The notes beneath the pieces were generated by a model that ran no database searches, was not told where the DNA came from, and saw only the letters and a program-made list of their open reading frames with translations. Below are positions 54,457-63,692 of a DNA stretch of 64,000 nt, piece by piece (the first letter of the stretch is position 1; the number at the start of each line of letters is the position of its first letter). The stretch lies in assembly GCF_027922045.1 (NCBI RefSeq), contig NZ_BSEX01000006.1, positions 788,120-852,119 on the forward strand, in the 5' to 3' direction. A program made the position numbers and the translations under genes. This DNA comes from Microbacterium terregens. Lineage in GTDB: Bacteria > Pseudomonadota > Alphaproteobacteria > Sphingomonadales > Sphingomonadaceae.

Positions 54457-55038
54457 TCAGGCCCCCGCTTCGCCCAGCAACGTCCGCGCGTCGGCGCCGG
54501 TCCACTCCATCGCGCCTTGCACCCGCCACAGCTCCTTGCCCGCGGCGTCGTACAGGATCGTCGTCGGCAGGTTCGCGTTGAGGCCGGTCGAAAGCCCCAG
54601 CTTGGGGTCGGCATAGGCGGCCAGCTTCGTCCAGCCATGCTTGGCCAGGAACGGCGCCGCTGCCTTGCGGCCTTCCAAGTCCTGGCTCACCGCCACCACC
54701 TTCAGCTTCCCCTCGCCCGCCAGCGCATCGAGCGTCGGCATCTCCTGTATGCAGGGCGCGCACCAGGTCGCCCACAGGTTCACCAGCACCGGCTTGCCGC
54801 GGAATGCCGCCAGGCTCGTCGGCGTGCCGTCCGGCGCCTCGAATGCCACGTCCGGCGCCGCCTCGCCCTTGTGGCTGCGGTCGACCGCGCCGGCCTTTGC
54901 AGGCGCCTCGCCGCCGCCGGCCGCAGCAACGTCGGGAACCGTGCCGGCTTCGTCTTGCCGGGCCGGGTTGGGTCGCCTATCGCAAGCCCCGGTTAGCAGC
55001 AGCGTTGTGGCAAGGAGAAGCGCGATTACCGAGCGCAA
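54457..55038 (-). CDS. TlpA-like thioredoxin lipoprotein
   Basis: 193 residues from a TTG with GGAG upstream. Lipoprotein signal with lipobox 'LTGAC' (Cys19), so periplasm-facing and membrane-anchored. A linker rich in Ala/Gly leads to a thioredoxin-fold domain with '[10 protein letters not shown]' (C93, C96). It is a thiol-disulfide reductase of the TlpA/ResA type, often serving cytochrome c or copper-centre maturation. It starts only 16 bases from the divergent argH start. Confidence 0.88.
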   Translation of the reverse strand: MRSVIALLLATTLLLTGACDRRPNPARQDEAGTVPDVAAAGGGEAPAKAGAVDRSHKGEAAPDVAFEAPDGTPTSLAAFRGKPVLVNLWATWCAPCIQEMPTLDALAGEGKLKVVAVSQDLEGRKAAAPFLAKHGWTKLAAYADPKLGLSTGLNANLPTTILYDAAGKELWRVQGAMEWTGADARTLLGEAGA

Positions 55039-55054
55039 GGCAGGCTCCAATTCG

Positions 55055-56434
55055 ATGTGGGGCGGGCGCTTCGCCGAAGGCCCTTCGGCAGTGATGCGGG
55101 AGATAAATGCCTCCATCCCGTTCGACAAGCGAATGTGGCAGCAGGACATCGCCGGATCGCAGGCGCATGCCGCGATGCTGGCCGCCCAGGGCATCCTGAC
55201 GGCCGAGGACGCGGCCACGATCCGCACCGGCCTCGACGGCGTCGCCGAGCATTATGCGCGCGAGGGCGTGGCCGAGGATCTCGCGCTCGAGGACATCCAC
55301 ATGCAGACCGAGGCGCGTCTGGCCGAGGCGATCGGCCCGGCGGCCGGCCGCCTCCACACCGCGCGCTCGCGCAACGATCAGGTCGCGACCGATTTCCGCC
55401 TGTGGGTGCGCGACGCGATCGACTCGGTCGATGCCGCGCTCGGCGGCCTGCAGGACGCGCTGATCGCGCGCGCCGACGAGCATGCCGAGACGGTGATGCC
55501 CGGCTTCACCCATCTCCAGGTCGCCCAGCCGGTGACGCTCGGCCACCACCTGATGGCCTATCACGCGATGGTGGCGCGCGACCGCGGCCGCTTCGCCGAT
55601 GCCCGCGCGCGCCTCAACCGCTGCCCGCTCGGCGCCGCAGCACTTGCCGGCACCGGCTTCCCGATCGATCGCGAGGCGACTGCCCGCGCGCTCGGCTTCG
55701 ATGGCCCCACCGACAATTCGCTCGATTCGGTTTCCGACCGCGACTTCGCGATCGAATATCTCACCGCCGCCGTGCAGGCGTCGCTGCACCTGTCGCGCAT
55801 GGCCGAGGAGTTCGTGCTGTGGGCGTCGCAGCCGTTCGGCTTCGTCTCCCTTTCCGACGCCTGGTCGACCGGCTCATCGATCATGCCGCAGAAGCGCAAC
55901 CCGGATGCCGCCGAGCTGGTGCGCGGCCATTCGGGACGCATCCTTGGGTGCATGACCGCGCTGATGGTCACCATGAAGGGCCTGCCGCTCGCCTATTCAA
56001 AGGACATGCAGGACGACAAGCCGCCCGTGTTCGAGGCGACCGACCTGCTTGCCCTCTCGATCGCGGCGATGACCGGCATGGTCGAGAGCGCGACCTTCCG
56101 CCCGGCCCGCATGCGCGCGGCGCTGGAGGCGGGCTTCCCGACCGCCACCGACCTCGCCGACTGGCTGGTGCGCGAGGCGGGGCTCCCGTTCCGCGAGGCG
56201 CACCACGTCACCGGCCGCACGGTGAAGCTCGCCGAGGAGCGCGGCGTCGCGCTCGACGCGCTGCCGCTCGCCGATCTCCAGGCGATCGACCCGCGCATCA
56301 CCGACAGCGTCTACACCGTGCTGACCGTGGACGCATCGGTTCGCAGCCGCACCAGCTTCGGCGGCACCGCCCCGGATCGGGTGCGCGCCGCCGTCGCCGC
56401 GGCCCGCGCCGCCCGTGCAAAGGAAGCCGCATGA
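55055..56434 (+). CDS. argH: Argininosuccinate lyase
   Basis: 459 residues starting [11 protein letters not shown], the usual ArgH beginning. The signature '[12 protein letters not shown]' (around residues 275-286) holds the catalytic Ser loop, and '[16 protein letters not shown]' and '[16 protein letters not shown]' are further fumarase-superfamily blocks. It splits argininosuccinate into arginine and fumarate. The stop overlaps the next ATG (ATGA), and lysA follows, an argH-lipoprotein-lysA order common in proteobacteria. Confidence 0.96.
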   Translation: MWGGRFAEGPSAVMREINASIPFDKRMWQQDIAGSQAHAAMLAAQGILTAEDAATIRTGLDGVAEHYAREGVAEDLALEDIHMQTEARLAEAIGPAAGRLHTARSRNDQVATDFRLWVRDAIDSVDAALGGLQDALIARADEHAETVMPGFTHLQVAQPVTLGHHLMAYHAMVARDRGRFADARARLNRCPLGAAALAGTGFPIDREATARALGFDGPTDNSLDSVSDRDFAIEYLTAAVQASLHLSRMAEEFVLWASQPFGFVSLSDAWSTGSSIMPQKRNPDAAELVRGHSGRILGCMTALMVTMKGLPLAYSKDMQDDKPPVFEATDLLALSIAAMTGMVESATFRPARMRAALEAGFPTATDLADWLVREAGLPFREAHHVTGRTVKLAEERGVALDALPLADLQAIDPRITDSVYTVLTVDASVRSRTSFGGTAPDRVRAAVAAARAARAKEAA

Positions 56435-56676
56435 CCCGTCGCCCGCTGCTGCTCGCCGTCGTTGCCCTTGCGCTCGCCGGCTGCGGCGCGCGCCGCGATC
56501 TGCGGCCGGCCGAGGGTGAGGCGCTGCCGCCGCCGCCCTATGGCGCCACCGCCACGCCCACGCCCGGCGACCTGCTGACGCCCACCACGCAGCAGCGCCC
56601 CACCCGCAGCGACGAGCTGCTGCGCGAGTCGACGGAACGCCAGGACGATCCGTTCGACATCCCGCCCCGCAACTGA
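56431..56676 (+). CDS. Small lipoprotein between argH and lysA (LptM-like position)
   Basis: 81 residues. Signal with lipobox 'LAGC' (Cys19), then a Pro/Thr-rich disordered tail. In gammaproteobacteria the small lipoprotein next to lysA is LptM (YifL), which helps LptD assembly. The shared position and build suggest, but do not prove, the same family. Coupled to argH by a 4-base overlap. Confidence 0.75.
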   Translation: MTRRPLLLAVVALALAGCGARRDLRPAEGEALPPPPYGATATPTPGDLLTPTTQQRPTRSDELLRESTERQDDPFDIPPRN

Positions 56677-56688
56677 GCGCCTGAACCC

Positions 56689-57951
56689 ATGGACAATTTC
56701 CAGCTGCGCGACGGCGCGCTTCATGCCGAGGACGTGCCGCTGGCGGCGATCGCCGACGCGGTGGGCACCCCGGTCTACGTCTATTCGACCGCGACGCTCG
56801 CCCGTCACGTCGCCGTGTTCCGCGAAGCGCTGGCCGGTCTCGACAACCCGCTGATCGCCTTCGCGGTCAAGGCCAACCCCAATGGCGCGGTGCTCGCGAC
56901 CCTCGCCCGCGCCGGCCTCGGCGCCGACGTCGTCTCGGGCGGGGAGCTCGCGCGCGCGCTCCACGCGGGAGTACGCCCGCAGGACATCGTCTTTTCCGGC
57001 GTCGGCAAGACCGCCGAGGAAATGGCGCAGGCGCTCGACGCCCGCATCGGCCAGTTCAACGTCGAGTCGGAGCCGGAGCTCGACATGCTCTCCGCCGTTG
57101 CGACGGCGCGCGGCGTCACCGCACCGGTCGCGATCCGCGTCAATCCGGACGTGCTCGCCGGCACCCACTCGAAGATCTCCACCGGCGGCGCCGACAACAA
57201 GTTCGGTATCCCCTATGATCGCGCGCTCGACGCCTTCGCCCATGTCGCGGCGCTGCCGGGGCTGGAGGTGCGCGGCGTCGCCGTCCACATCGGCAGCCAG
57301 CTCACCGACCTCGGCCCGCTGGAGGCCGCGTTCGGCCGCGTCGGCGCGCTGATCGCCGAGCTGCGCGCCGTCGGCCACCGCATCGCCACCGCAGACCTGG
57401 GCGGCGGCCTCGGCGTCCCCTACGACCCCGCCAAGCCCGCGCCGCCCTCGCCCGCCGCCTATGGCGACATGGTGCGCCGCGCCACCGCCGGCTGGGACGC
57501 ACGCCTGATCTTCGAGCCCGGCCGCCTCATCGTAGCCAACGCCGGGGTGCTGGTATCGCGCGTGATCCGCGTGAAGCAGGGCGCCAACGCCCCTTTCGTC
57601 ATCGTCGACGCGGCGATGAACGACCTGCTGCGCCCCAGCCTCTACGACGCCTATCACGCGATCGAGGCGGTCGTGCCCACCGGCCAGCGCGAGACCGTCA
57701 ACGTCGTCGGCCCGGTGTGCGAGACCGGCGACACCTTTGCCACTGGCCGCACCATGGACCATGTCGCGGCCGGCGATCTCGTCGCTTTCCGCACCGCCGG
57801 TGCCTATGCCGCGTCCATGTCGAGCACCTACAACTCGCGCGCGCTCACGCCCGAGGTGCTGGTCTCGGGCGACCGCTTCGCCGTGGTCCGCGAACGTCCG
57901 TCGATCCGGTCGATGGTCGAGGCCGACGTGCTGCCGGACTGGCTCGCCTGA
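56689..57951 (+). CDS. lysA: Diaminopimelate decarboxylase
   Basis: 420 residues. PLP Lys61 in 'FAVKANPN', 'VVSGGELARAL', 'FNVESEPELD', the HIGSQ motif ('VHIGSQLTD'), Gly-rich phosphate loop 'LGGGLGVPY', 'EPGR' and the C-terminal 'GPVCETGD' with the active-site Cys from the partner subunit. It makes L-lysine from meso-DAP, the last step of the pathway that includes DapD. The following gene starts 1 base after its stop. Confidence 0.96.
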   Translation: MDNFQLRDGALHAEDVPLAAIADAVGTPVYVYSTATLARHVAVFREALAGLDNPLIAFAVKANPNGAVLATLARAGLGADVVSGGELARALHAGVRPQDIVFSGVGKTAEEMAQALDARIGQFNVESEPELDMLSAVATARGVTAPVAIRVNPDVLAGTHSKISTGGADNKFGIPYDRALDAFAHVAALPGLEVRGVAVHIGSQLTDLGPLEAAFGRVGALIAELRAVGHRIATADLGGGLGVPYDPAKPAPPSPAAYGDMVRRATAGWDARLIFEPGRLIVANAGVLVSRVIRVKQGANAPFVIVDAAMNDLLRPSLYDAYHAIEAVVPTGQRETVNVVGPVCETGDTFATGRTMDHVAAGDLVAFRTAGAYAASMSSTYNSRALTPEVLVSGDRFAVVRERPSIRSMVEADVLPDWLA

Positions 57952-57952
57952 C

Positions 57953-58717
57953 ATGATCGGCCTGCCGGTCCTGCTGCGGCTGGCCGGCAGGCCGGTGATC
58001 CTGAAGGGCGACGGCCCCGCCGCCGACGCCAAGCGCCGCCTGCTCGAACGCGCCGGCGCGCAGGTGGTCGAGGATCACCCCGACGCCCGCCTCGCCGTCG
58101 TCGCCCTCGCCGACGAGACGCAAGCCCACGCCGCCATCGCCGCGCTCCGCGCCCGCGGCATCCTGGTCAACGCCGTCGACCGGCCCGAGCTCTGCGACTT
58201 CACCCTGCCGGCGATCGTCGACCGCGATCCGCTGCTGGTCGCGGTCGCGACCGGCGGCATCTCGGCAGGCTTGGCCGCTGCCGTCCGCCAACGGCTCGAG
58301 ACGCTGCTCCCCGCCGGCCTCGGCCGCCTCGCCGAACAGCTCCACGCCGCCCGCACCGCCCTGCGCCAGCGCTTCCCCGACGGCGACGCCCGCCGCCGCG
58401 CGCTCGGCACGGCGCTCTCCGCAGGCGGTGCGCTCGACCCGCTGACCGCACAGGATGACGACGCCGTCGCCCGCTGGCTCGACACCGCCGAGGCCCCGCC
58501 GTCCGAGCACGTCCGCATCGCCCTGCGCTCGCCCGATCCCGACGACCTCACCCTGCGCGAAGCCCGCCTGCTCGCCCGCGCCGACCGGCTGGTCCACGCC
58601 CCTGACGTGCCTGCCGCCATCCTCGATCGCGCGCGCGCCGATGCCGATCGCATCGCCGGCGACACCCCCCCGCCCGACGCCCCGGGCCTCACGATCCTGC
58701 TGGAGATGCTGCATTGA
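57953..58717 (+). CDS. Siroheme-synthase-like (precorrin-2 dehydrogenase/ferrochelatase) protein
   Basis: 254 residues. N-terminal Rossmann part 'GRPVILKGDGPAADAKRRLLERAGAQVV', then 'ILVNAVDRPELCDFTLPAIVDRDPLLVAVATGGISAGLAAAVRQRLETLLP', as in the CysG N-terminal and Met8 family that turns precorrin-2 into sirohydrochlorin/siroheme. The C-terminal uroporphyrinogen methylase is absent. The usual GxGxxA loop is altered (GDGPAA). Placed between lysA and a ZntB-like gene with a 4-base overlap to the latter. Confidence 0.8.
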   Translation: MIGLPVLLRLAGRPVILKGDGPAADAKRRLLERAGAQVVEDHPDARLAVVALADETQAHAAIAALRARGILVNAVDRPELCDFTLPAIVDRDPLLVAVATGGISAGLAAAVRQRLETLLPAGLGRLAEQLHAARTALRQRFPDGDARRRALGTALSAGGALDPLTAQDDDAVARWLDTAEAPPSEHVRIALRSPDPDDLTLREARLLARADRLVHAPDVPAAILDRARADADRIAGDTPPPDAPGLTILLEMLH

Positions 58718-59673
58718 ACGGCTTTGCGATGCAGGTGAAGGACGGCACCGCCCGCACCATCTCCCTGGAGGATGCCGTCACCGCAGACGGCGCGCTGGTG
58801 TGGATCCACCTCCATGGCGAGGAACCGGCGCTGCGCCCCTGGCTGGAGGGCGTCGCCGGCCTCCCTGCCTTTGTCATCGACCCACTGGTCGCGGTCGAGA
58901 CGCGCCCGCGCTGCACCGCCATCGAGAACGGCGCCTTCGTCAACCTGCGCGGCCTTTCGCCCGACGATCTCGCCACCTCCGATCCGCTGGCCTCGGTGCG
59001 CCTCTATGCCGCCGCGGGCCGCGTGTTTTCGGTCACCCGCCACCGCCTCACCGCCATGCCCGCGGTCCGCGAAGAGGTCGAACAGGCCCAGGTCGCCGAT
59101 CCGGGCGACCTGATCGTCGCCTTTGCCGAGGAAATCACGGGCGAGCTCGACCCGCTCGTCGCCGACCTCGGCGACACGCTCGACGATTGCGAGGGGGAAT
59201 TGAGCGCCGACCGCGTGTTCGAGCTGCGGCGCATCGTCAGCCGCGCCCGCATCCAGGCGATCGGCTACCGCCGCTTCCTCAGCCCCCAGCGTGCCGCGCT
59301 CGAAAAGCTCTCGGCGCTGCCCGGCGACTGGCTCGGGGCCGACGACCGCCTCCACATCGCCGCCGCCGCCGACCAGGCCGCGCGCATGGCGGAGGAGCTG
59401 GAGGCGATCCGCGAGCGCGCCGCGCTGATCCACGAGACGCTCACCGATCTACGCGCCGAACAGATCGACCAGCGCTCGCTCCAGATCGCGATCGTCGCGA
59501 TGGTGTTCCTGCCGCTGACCTTCCTGACCGGCCTGCTCGGCATGAACGTCGAGGGGATCCCCTTCGCCCACGAACCCTGGGCCTTTGCCGGCGTGATCGG
59601 CGTCTGCATCCTGCTCGCTGCCGGCATCACCGGCTGGTTCGTCCACCGCCACTGGCTGAACCGCGCAAGCTAG
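58714..59673 (+). CDS. Zinc transporter ZntB / CorA-family metal channel
   Basis: 319 residues. A long cytoplasmic domain ('VWIHLHGEEPALRPWL', 'ALVWIH') precedes two C-terminal membrane helices with the 'LLGMNVEGIP' (GMN) pore signature and a short basic tail. ZntB-type, zinc/divalent cation transport. The TTG at 58714 overlaps the previous stop (TTGA) with GGAG 8 bases upstream; an ATG at 58729 is the alternative. Confidence 0.9.
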   Translation: MNGFAMQVKDGTARTISLEDAVTADGALVWIHLHGEEPALRPWLEGVAGLPAFVIDPLVAVETRPRCTAIENGAFVNLRGLSPDDLATSDPLASVRLYAAAGRVFSVTRHRLTAMPAVREEVEQAQVADPGDLIVAFAEEITGELDPLVADLGDTLDDCEGELSADRVFELRRIVSRARIQAIGYRRFLSPQRAALEKLSALPGDWLGADDRLHIAAAADQAARMAEELEAIRERAALIHETLTDLRAEQIDQRSLQIAIVAMVFLPLTFLTGLLGMNVEGIPFAHEPWAFAGVIGVCILLAAGITGWFVHRHWLNRAS

Positions 59674-59701
59674 GGGCGGCGCCGCCGTCTGCCCTCCTGG
59701 G

Positions 59702-60364
59702 CTAGCCTGCGGCTGCCGAGGTCCGGCCCGCCTCGACGATGCGATAGGAGGCGGTGGCCAGGATCGCCCGCAGCCCCGGATAGTTGAAGCGCGCCGTCTG
59801 CCCCTTCGCCATGCACGTCTCCACCACCGGCGTGAGGGTGCGGATCGCCGCGCGTTCCGCCTCGCTCGCCACCGGCGTCGCGAACAGGGCCGCGACCTCG
59901 CGGGAGGCCGTGCGCGCGACGCAGTTGGCGGTCCGGTCGGTCTCGCCCAGCGTCTTCACCGCCGTCTTGGCCGGGTCATAGGCAAGCGCCTCCGGCAGGT
60001 TGCCGGCATGCGACAGCAGCTCCTCCGCGACCGCCCCCGCGAACAGCACCCCGGCGAACCGGCCCTGTTTCCCGGGCGAGCAGCTGGCGTTGGACAAGGC
60101 GAGCTTCCGGAGCGCCTGCTGATATTGCGGCGTCGTATAGTCCATCTGCAGCAGCGCCGCCGCCTTGGCGGGCGCGCGTCGCGCCGCACAGCGCCCGAAC
60201 GCCTGCATCTCCGCCAGCGAGGCTGGGTCCGCCGCCGTCCGCGCGCGCGCCGGGCGTGCGGTCTCGCCGGCGGGGTTCGGGGATGCCGACGCGAGCGACG
60301 GCGCACTCTCCTGCGGAACCTGGGTCTGCCCCAGCAGCAGCGCGGCGATCGAGGTCGCGATCAC
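59702..60364 (-). CDS. Hypothetical secreted protein
   Basis: 220 residues from a GTG. A short hydrophobic N-terminus ('MIATSIAALLLGQTQ') suggests a signal peptide. The rest is helical with four Cys (in 'FGRCAAR', 'ASCSPG', 'ANCVAR', 'ETCMAK'). No recognised domain. It runs convergent to zntB with 28 bases between stops. Confidence 0.65.
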   Translation of the reverse strand: MIATSIAALLLGQTQVPQESAPSLASASPNPAGETARPARARTAADPASLAEMQAFGRCAARRAPAKAAALLQMDYTTPQYQQALRKLALSNASCSPGKQGRFAGVLFAGAVAEELLSHAGNLPEALAYDPAKTAVKTLGETDRTANCVARTASREVAALFATPVASEAERAAIRTLTPVVETCMAKGQTARFNYPGLRAILATASYRIVEAGRTSAAAG

Positions 60365-60517
60365 AGCACCCCTCCCCGATCTGCCGACTCACCTGCCTTT
60401 GCGATGCTGACGTGCATTCGGCCGCCTCCCTCAAAGCGCGACGTTCCGTGCCTCGGCGCAGGAACGCCTTCTCCGCAAAGCTGATCGCAAACCCCGCTTG
60501 ACGCAAGCCGGATCGCT

Positions 60518-60865
60518 CTAGCGCCGCGTTCCGCGCCGAAGCCGCGCCGCCACCCCCGAAACCGCCGCCGCCGGCAGCGCCAGCACCCCCAGGGTCAGCA
60601 CCCCGGCGACCCAGAGCCCGCCGCTCTCCCCGTTTGCGATCCACAGCACCGGCAGCTGGCCAAAGGTGATCAGCACGCCGGCCGGCCACCCCGGCTTCCG
60701 CCAGAACCATCCGGCGACCGCCGACAGCGCAAGCGACGCGGGCACCCACAGCCGCCAATAGGCTTCCGCATCCCATGGCTCGCGCACCCCTGCCAGCCGG
60801 CACGCGCCGAGCCAGCAGAGCGCGCTTGCGACCACCAGCAGCAGCGCCTTCAGCCCGGTCGGCAC
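60518..60865 (-). CDS. Small multi-pass membrane protein, unknown
   Basis: 115 residues from the GTG at 60865 with AGGAG upstream. Four hydrophobic stretches: 'LKALLLVVASALCWLGACRL', 'WVPASLALSAVAGWF', 'PAGVLITFGQLPVLWI' and 'LWVAGVLTLGVLALPAAAV'. Basic C-terminus 'RLRRGTRR'. No family recognised. The upstream gap 60866-60930 is too short for more. Confidence 0.6.
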   Translation of the reverse strand: MPTGLKALLLVVASALCWLGACRLAGVREPWDAEAYWRLWVPASLALSAVAGWFWRKPGWPAGVLITFGQLPVLWIANGESGGLWVAGVLTLGVLALPAAAVSGVAARLRRGTRR

Positions 60866-60930
60866 GGATGCTCCTCGCACGAGGTCAACACCTGGCGGCC
60901 ACCGGCCGCCTCCCGGCGGGAGGCGCGGGG

Positions 60931-61215
60931 CTATGCTGCCGAGAACAGCGCCAGCGCCACGAGCGCCGGCACCCCGACCAGCAGGATCATCAGCACAAGG
61001 CTCAGCGCGCCCGGTTCGTCGCGCGTCGGGGCGGCGCGGAACGATGCCAGCGCCTCCTCGCGGCCGGCGTCGGTGCCCTCCATCTCCAGGTGGAAGGTGT
61101 TGGAAAAGAAATGCTCCGGCCGCATCACCAGCTCGCGCGGCGCCGGCTCGGCGTGGATCTGCGACGCATCCGCCACCGGACGGCGCGCCGGGGTCATCGA
61201 AACTGCTTCGGTCAT
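60931..61215 (-). CDS. Small tail-anchored membrane protein, unknown
   Basis: 94 residues from the ATG at 61215. Polar N-terminal ~70 residues ('MRPEHFFSNTFHLEMEGTDAGREEALASF') and one C-terminal hydrophobic helix ('LSLVLMILLVGVPALVALALF'), so likely tail-anchored. No family recognised. Possibly co-transcribed with the downstream membrane protein gene. Confidence 0.55.
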   Translation of the reverse strand: MTEAVSMTPARRPVADASQIHAEPAPRELVMRPEHFFSNTFHLEMEGTDAGREEALASFRAAPTRDEPGALSLVLMILLVGVPALVALALFSAA

Positions 61216-61620
61216 GACAGGGATTCCGCTTACTCGAGGACCGGGCGCGCAGGGCGCGTCCCGACGTTCGGATCGAATAAGTCCCGGGCCCGGGCGGCAC
61301 GCCGCCGAACCCGGGCTACGCGCGCGCGGCGAGTTGGCCGGCGTGGTCGCGGAAGCGCTGATATGTCGCCTGTGCGGACATGGACGAAGGGTGATCCCGC
61401 CGGCCGGCTTTGTCAACCAGACCCACTTTGTTACACGCAAGTGCCTTGACGGAGGCGCACCGCACCCTAGCTTGAGGGTGCGGGCCGGGCCCCTCTGGCG
61501 CTCCTCCTTCGGGAGGAACGTGATGTCGGACCGCATCGGGTGATCTCGATGTTGGCCTGGCTTCCTGCCCCCTCGCATCGCCGATCATCCGATCTTTCAA
61601 TCTCGGATTGGAGAGAGGCT
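61216..61620. other. Intergenic region with promoter-like and hairpin elements
   Basis: 405 bases. A promoter-like TTGACG (61446-61451) with TAGCTT 16 bases on (61468-61473) overlaps a 7-bp hairpin (61462-61468 with 61475-61481). A TCCTCC/GGAGGA hairpin with a stable UUCG loop follows (61502-61517). Its right arm is a Shine-Dalgarno for a 6-codon frame (61523-61543, MSDRIG). The TGA of that frame overlaps a GTG that opens a frame into the YdcH-like gene. This may be a leader-controlled unit. Confidence 0.35.
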
Positions 61621-61794
61621 TTGAACACCTTCGTCTACAGACTCACCCAGCTGCACCAGCGGCTCGACGAGCAGATCCGCGCCGAAACCAAGCGGCGCAC
61701 CCCCGACACGCTGAACCTGCTGCGGCTGAAACGGCTGCGCCTGCGTGTGAAGGATCGGCTGCACGCCATGAGTCGCCGGCCGCAGCCCGCCTGA
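61621..61794 (+). CDS. YdcH-family (DUF465) small protein
   Basis: 57 residues from the TTG at 61621 (GGAGAG five bases upstream). Typical DUF465 helical hairpin: 'VYRLTQLHQRLDEQIRAETKRRTPDTLNLLRLKRLRLRVKDRLHAM'. The frame is open back to a GTG at 61540, giving an 84-residue form, but the family's usual length favours the short one. Function unknown. Confidence 0.75.
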   Translation: MNTFVYRLTQLHQRLDEQIRAETKRRTPDTLNLLRLKRLRLRVKDRLHAMSRRPQPA

Positions 61795-61893
61795 CCGGGC
61801 CCGCCGCATCCACCCCGCCGGCGGCCCGCGGGCGATGGCAGCAGCCAGCGCCCGCCCCCCGGCCCCTTTTTCAGACGATCCGGAAGTCTCATC

Positions 61894-62334
61894 ATGTCTC
61901 TAGCAATCGGAGCGATGCTCCTTGCCGCCGCCACCGCCACCCCGGCGGGCGCGCATCAGGTCACCGTCCAGCACCCCTCCGGCCCCGTCCAGGCCGACTA
62001 TCGCGGCACGGTTCAGGTCGAGCACCGCCAGCTGGGCACGGTCGCGCCGGGCGGGCGTCCCTCGACGCTGCGCTGCGCCTGGACCGCGCACCTCTCGGTC
62101 GATCGCGCCGCCACGCGCGGGCAGGACGCCTCCTTCTCCCGCAGCTTCGTCCGCAACGACGTGGCGAGCGGCAGCCGCCCGGGCTGGTGCAGCACCAATC
62201 GCGGCGCGATCGCGCGCGACGTCGCCGCACGGGTGGGCGACACCAGCCGCCACCTCGCGCTCGCAGCAGGCGAGGACCGGCCCGTCCTCGATGCCGAGCT
62301 GGACCGGCTGCCCCCGGCGCGGTCCACCAGTTGA
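61894..62334 (+). CDS. Hypothetical secreted protein
   Basis: 146 residues. Signal peptide 'SLAIGAMLLAAATATPAGAH' cut near residue 21. The mature part has two Cys ('LRCAWTAHLSV', 'PGWCSTN') that may form a disulfide, and beta-rich polar sequence. No family recognised. A perfect GC hairpin follows its stop. Confidence 0.65.
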   Translation: MSLAIGAMLLAAATATPAGAHQVTVQHPSGPVQADYRGTVQVEHRQLGTVAPGGRPSTLRCAWTAHLSVDRAATRGQDASFSRSFVRNDVASGSRPGWCSTNRGAIARDVAARVGDTSRHLALAAGEDRPVLDAELDRLPPARSTS

Positions 62335-62350
62335 TCCGGGCGCGAACCCC

Positions 62351-62376
62351 GGGCCGCCGGCAAGGTCCGGCGGCCC
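62351..62376. terminator. Bidirectional GC hairpin between convergent genes
   Basis: gggccgccgg (62351-62360) pairs perfectly with ccggcggccc (62367-62376) around caaggt. It lies between the convergent 61894 and 62387 genes. No U-run. Confidence 0.6.
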
Positions 62377-62386
62377 GTGAGGCCGA

Positions 62387-63613
62387 TCAAGCCCGCATGC
62401 GTCCGTCGGGCGCCAGCTTCACCGTCTGGCCGCGCTCGGCCGAGGCGTAGATCGCCTCCATCAGGCGAAGGTCGCGCAGCCCCATTTCCCCCGGCGTCCG
62501 GATCGGCGAGCCGGTGCGGATGGCGTCGGTGAAATGGTCGAGCTGCCCTGCGAACTGCACCTCCGGATCGCCGGGGGAGAACTCGCGTCCCCCGCGCCCC
62601 TCGGTCCACATCTTCTGGCCCGAATAGCTGGTCGCCGGGTCCATCTTCAGCACGCCCTCGGTGCCGCGCACCTCGGCGAAGTTGATGCCGGCCGAGTCAT
62701 AGGACGTCACCAGCTGCGCGACCGCACCCGACGGGAAGCGCCATTGCGACGACACATGCGCCAGGATCTCGGCAAAGCGCGGGTCGCCTGAGGGGCGGAA
62801 GGCCGTGGCGCTGATGCTCTCCGGCATCTCGCCGGTCAGATAGAGCGCTGACTGCAGGCCATAGATGCCGTAGTCCTCCAGCGGCCCGCCGCCCGCCAGC
62901 GCCCGGCTCGCCCGCCAGTTATCGCTCGGGCTCGTCGGCCCCATGCGATAGGATTGCTCGGTGCGGAGCAGCCGGATGGTGCCCACCGCCTTCTGCCGCA
63001 TCAGCCGCATCGCCTCGACATTGTACGGCTCGAAATGCGATCGATAGGCGATCATCAGCTTGCGGTTGGCGCGCTTGCCAGCCGCGATCATCCGCTCGCA
63101 CTCCGCGCTCGAAAGCGCCATCGGCTTCTCGCACAGCACATGCTTGCCCGCGGCAAAGGCGCGGATCACCCATTCGGCATGCAGGCCGGTGGGCAGCACG
63201 ACATAGACCGCCTCGATCCGCTTGTCGGCGGCGATCCTGCCAAAGTTGTCATAGGAATAGCGCGCGTCCGCGGGCACGCCATAGGCGTCGCCCACCTGGC
63301 GCAGCTTCTCCGGATTGCCCGAAACGATCGCCGCGACATGCGCCCGCTTCGCCTGGGGGAAGCGCGGCATCATCTGGTTGAGCGCATAGCCGCCCAGCCC
63401 CACGATGGCGAAGCCGACGCTGTCGGCGGCCTTGCGCGCCGGCGGCGTCGCGGGGAGCTTCGCCCCACCCGGCAGCGGCTGTCCCGCCAGCCGTGCGCCA
63501 CCGCCCCCTTGGACAAGCGTGGTCGCCGGACCTGCGGCGGCGACCAGCGAGGCGGCCGCCACGCCTCCCCCGGCCTGGAGCAACCCTCTTCGCGTCACCA
63601 CGCTTTCCACCAT
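62387..63613 (-). CDS. Tat-exported Gfo/Idh/MocA family oxidoreductase
   Basis: 408 residues from the ATG at 63613 (AAGGAG 7 bases upstream). Twin-Arg signal 'VTRRGLLQAGGGVAAASLVAAAG', so periplasmic. NAD(P) domain 'FAIVGLGGYALNQMMPRF', family signature 'GKHVLCEKPMALSSAECERMI', and a C-terminal sugar-type domain ('WRASRALAGGGPLEDYGIYGLQSALYLTGEMPESISA'). Similar to glucose-fructose oxidoreductase-like enzymes of alphaproteobacteria. Substrate probably a sugar (family inference). Confidence 0.9.
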   Translation of the reverse strand: MVESVVTRRGLLQAGGGVAAASLVAAAGPATTLVQGGGGARLAGQPLPGGAKLPATPPARKAADSVGFAIVGLGGYALNQMMPRFPQAKRAHVAAIVSGNPEKLRQVGDAYGVPADARYSYDNFGRIAADKRIEAVYVVLPTGLHAEWVIRAFAAGKHVLCEKPMALSSAECERMIAAGKRANRKLMIAYRSHFEPYNVEAMRLMRQKAVGTIRLLRTEQSYRMGPTSPSDNWRASRALAGGGPLEDYGIYGLQSALYLTGEMPESISATAFRPSGDPRFAEILAHVSSQWRFPSGAVAQLVTSYDSAGINFAEVRGTEGVLKMDPATSYSGQKMWTEGRGGREFSPGDPEVQFAGQLDHFTDAIRTGSPIRTPGEMGLRDLRLMEAIYASAERGQTVKLAPDGRMRA

Positions 63614-63692
63614 CACCTGTCTCCTTGTCGGGAACTGCTGTGTCGGTACGTCCTGCCTTGCGATTGTCGTTTCTATGCCGCCTGGCGCAGCC

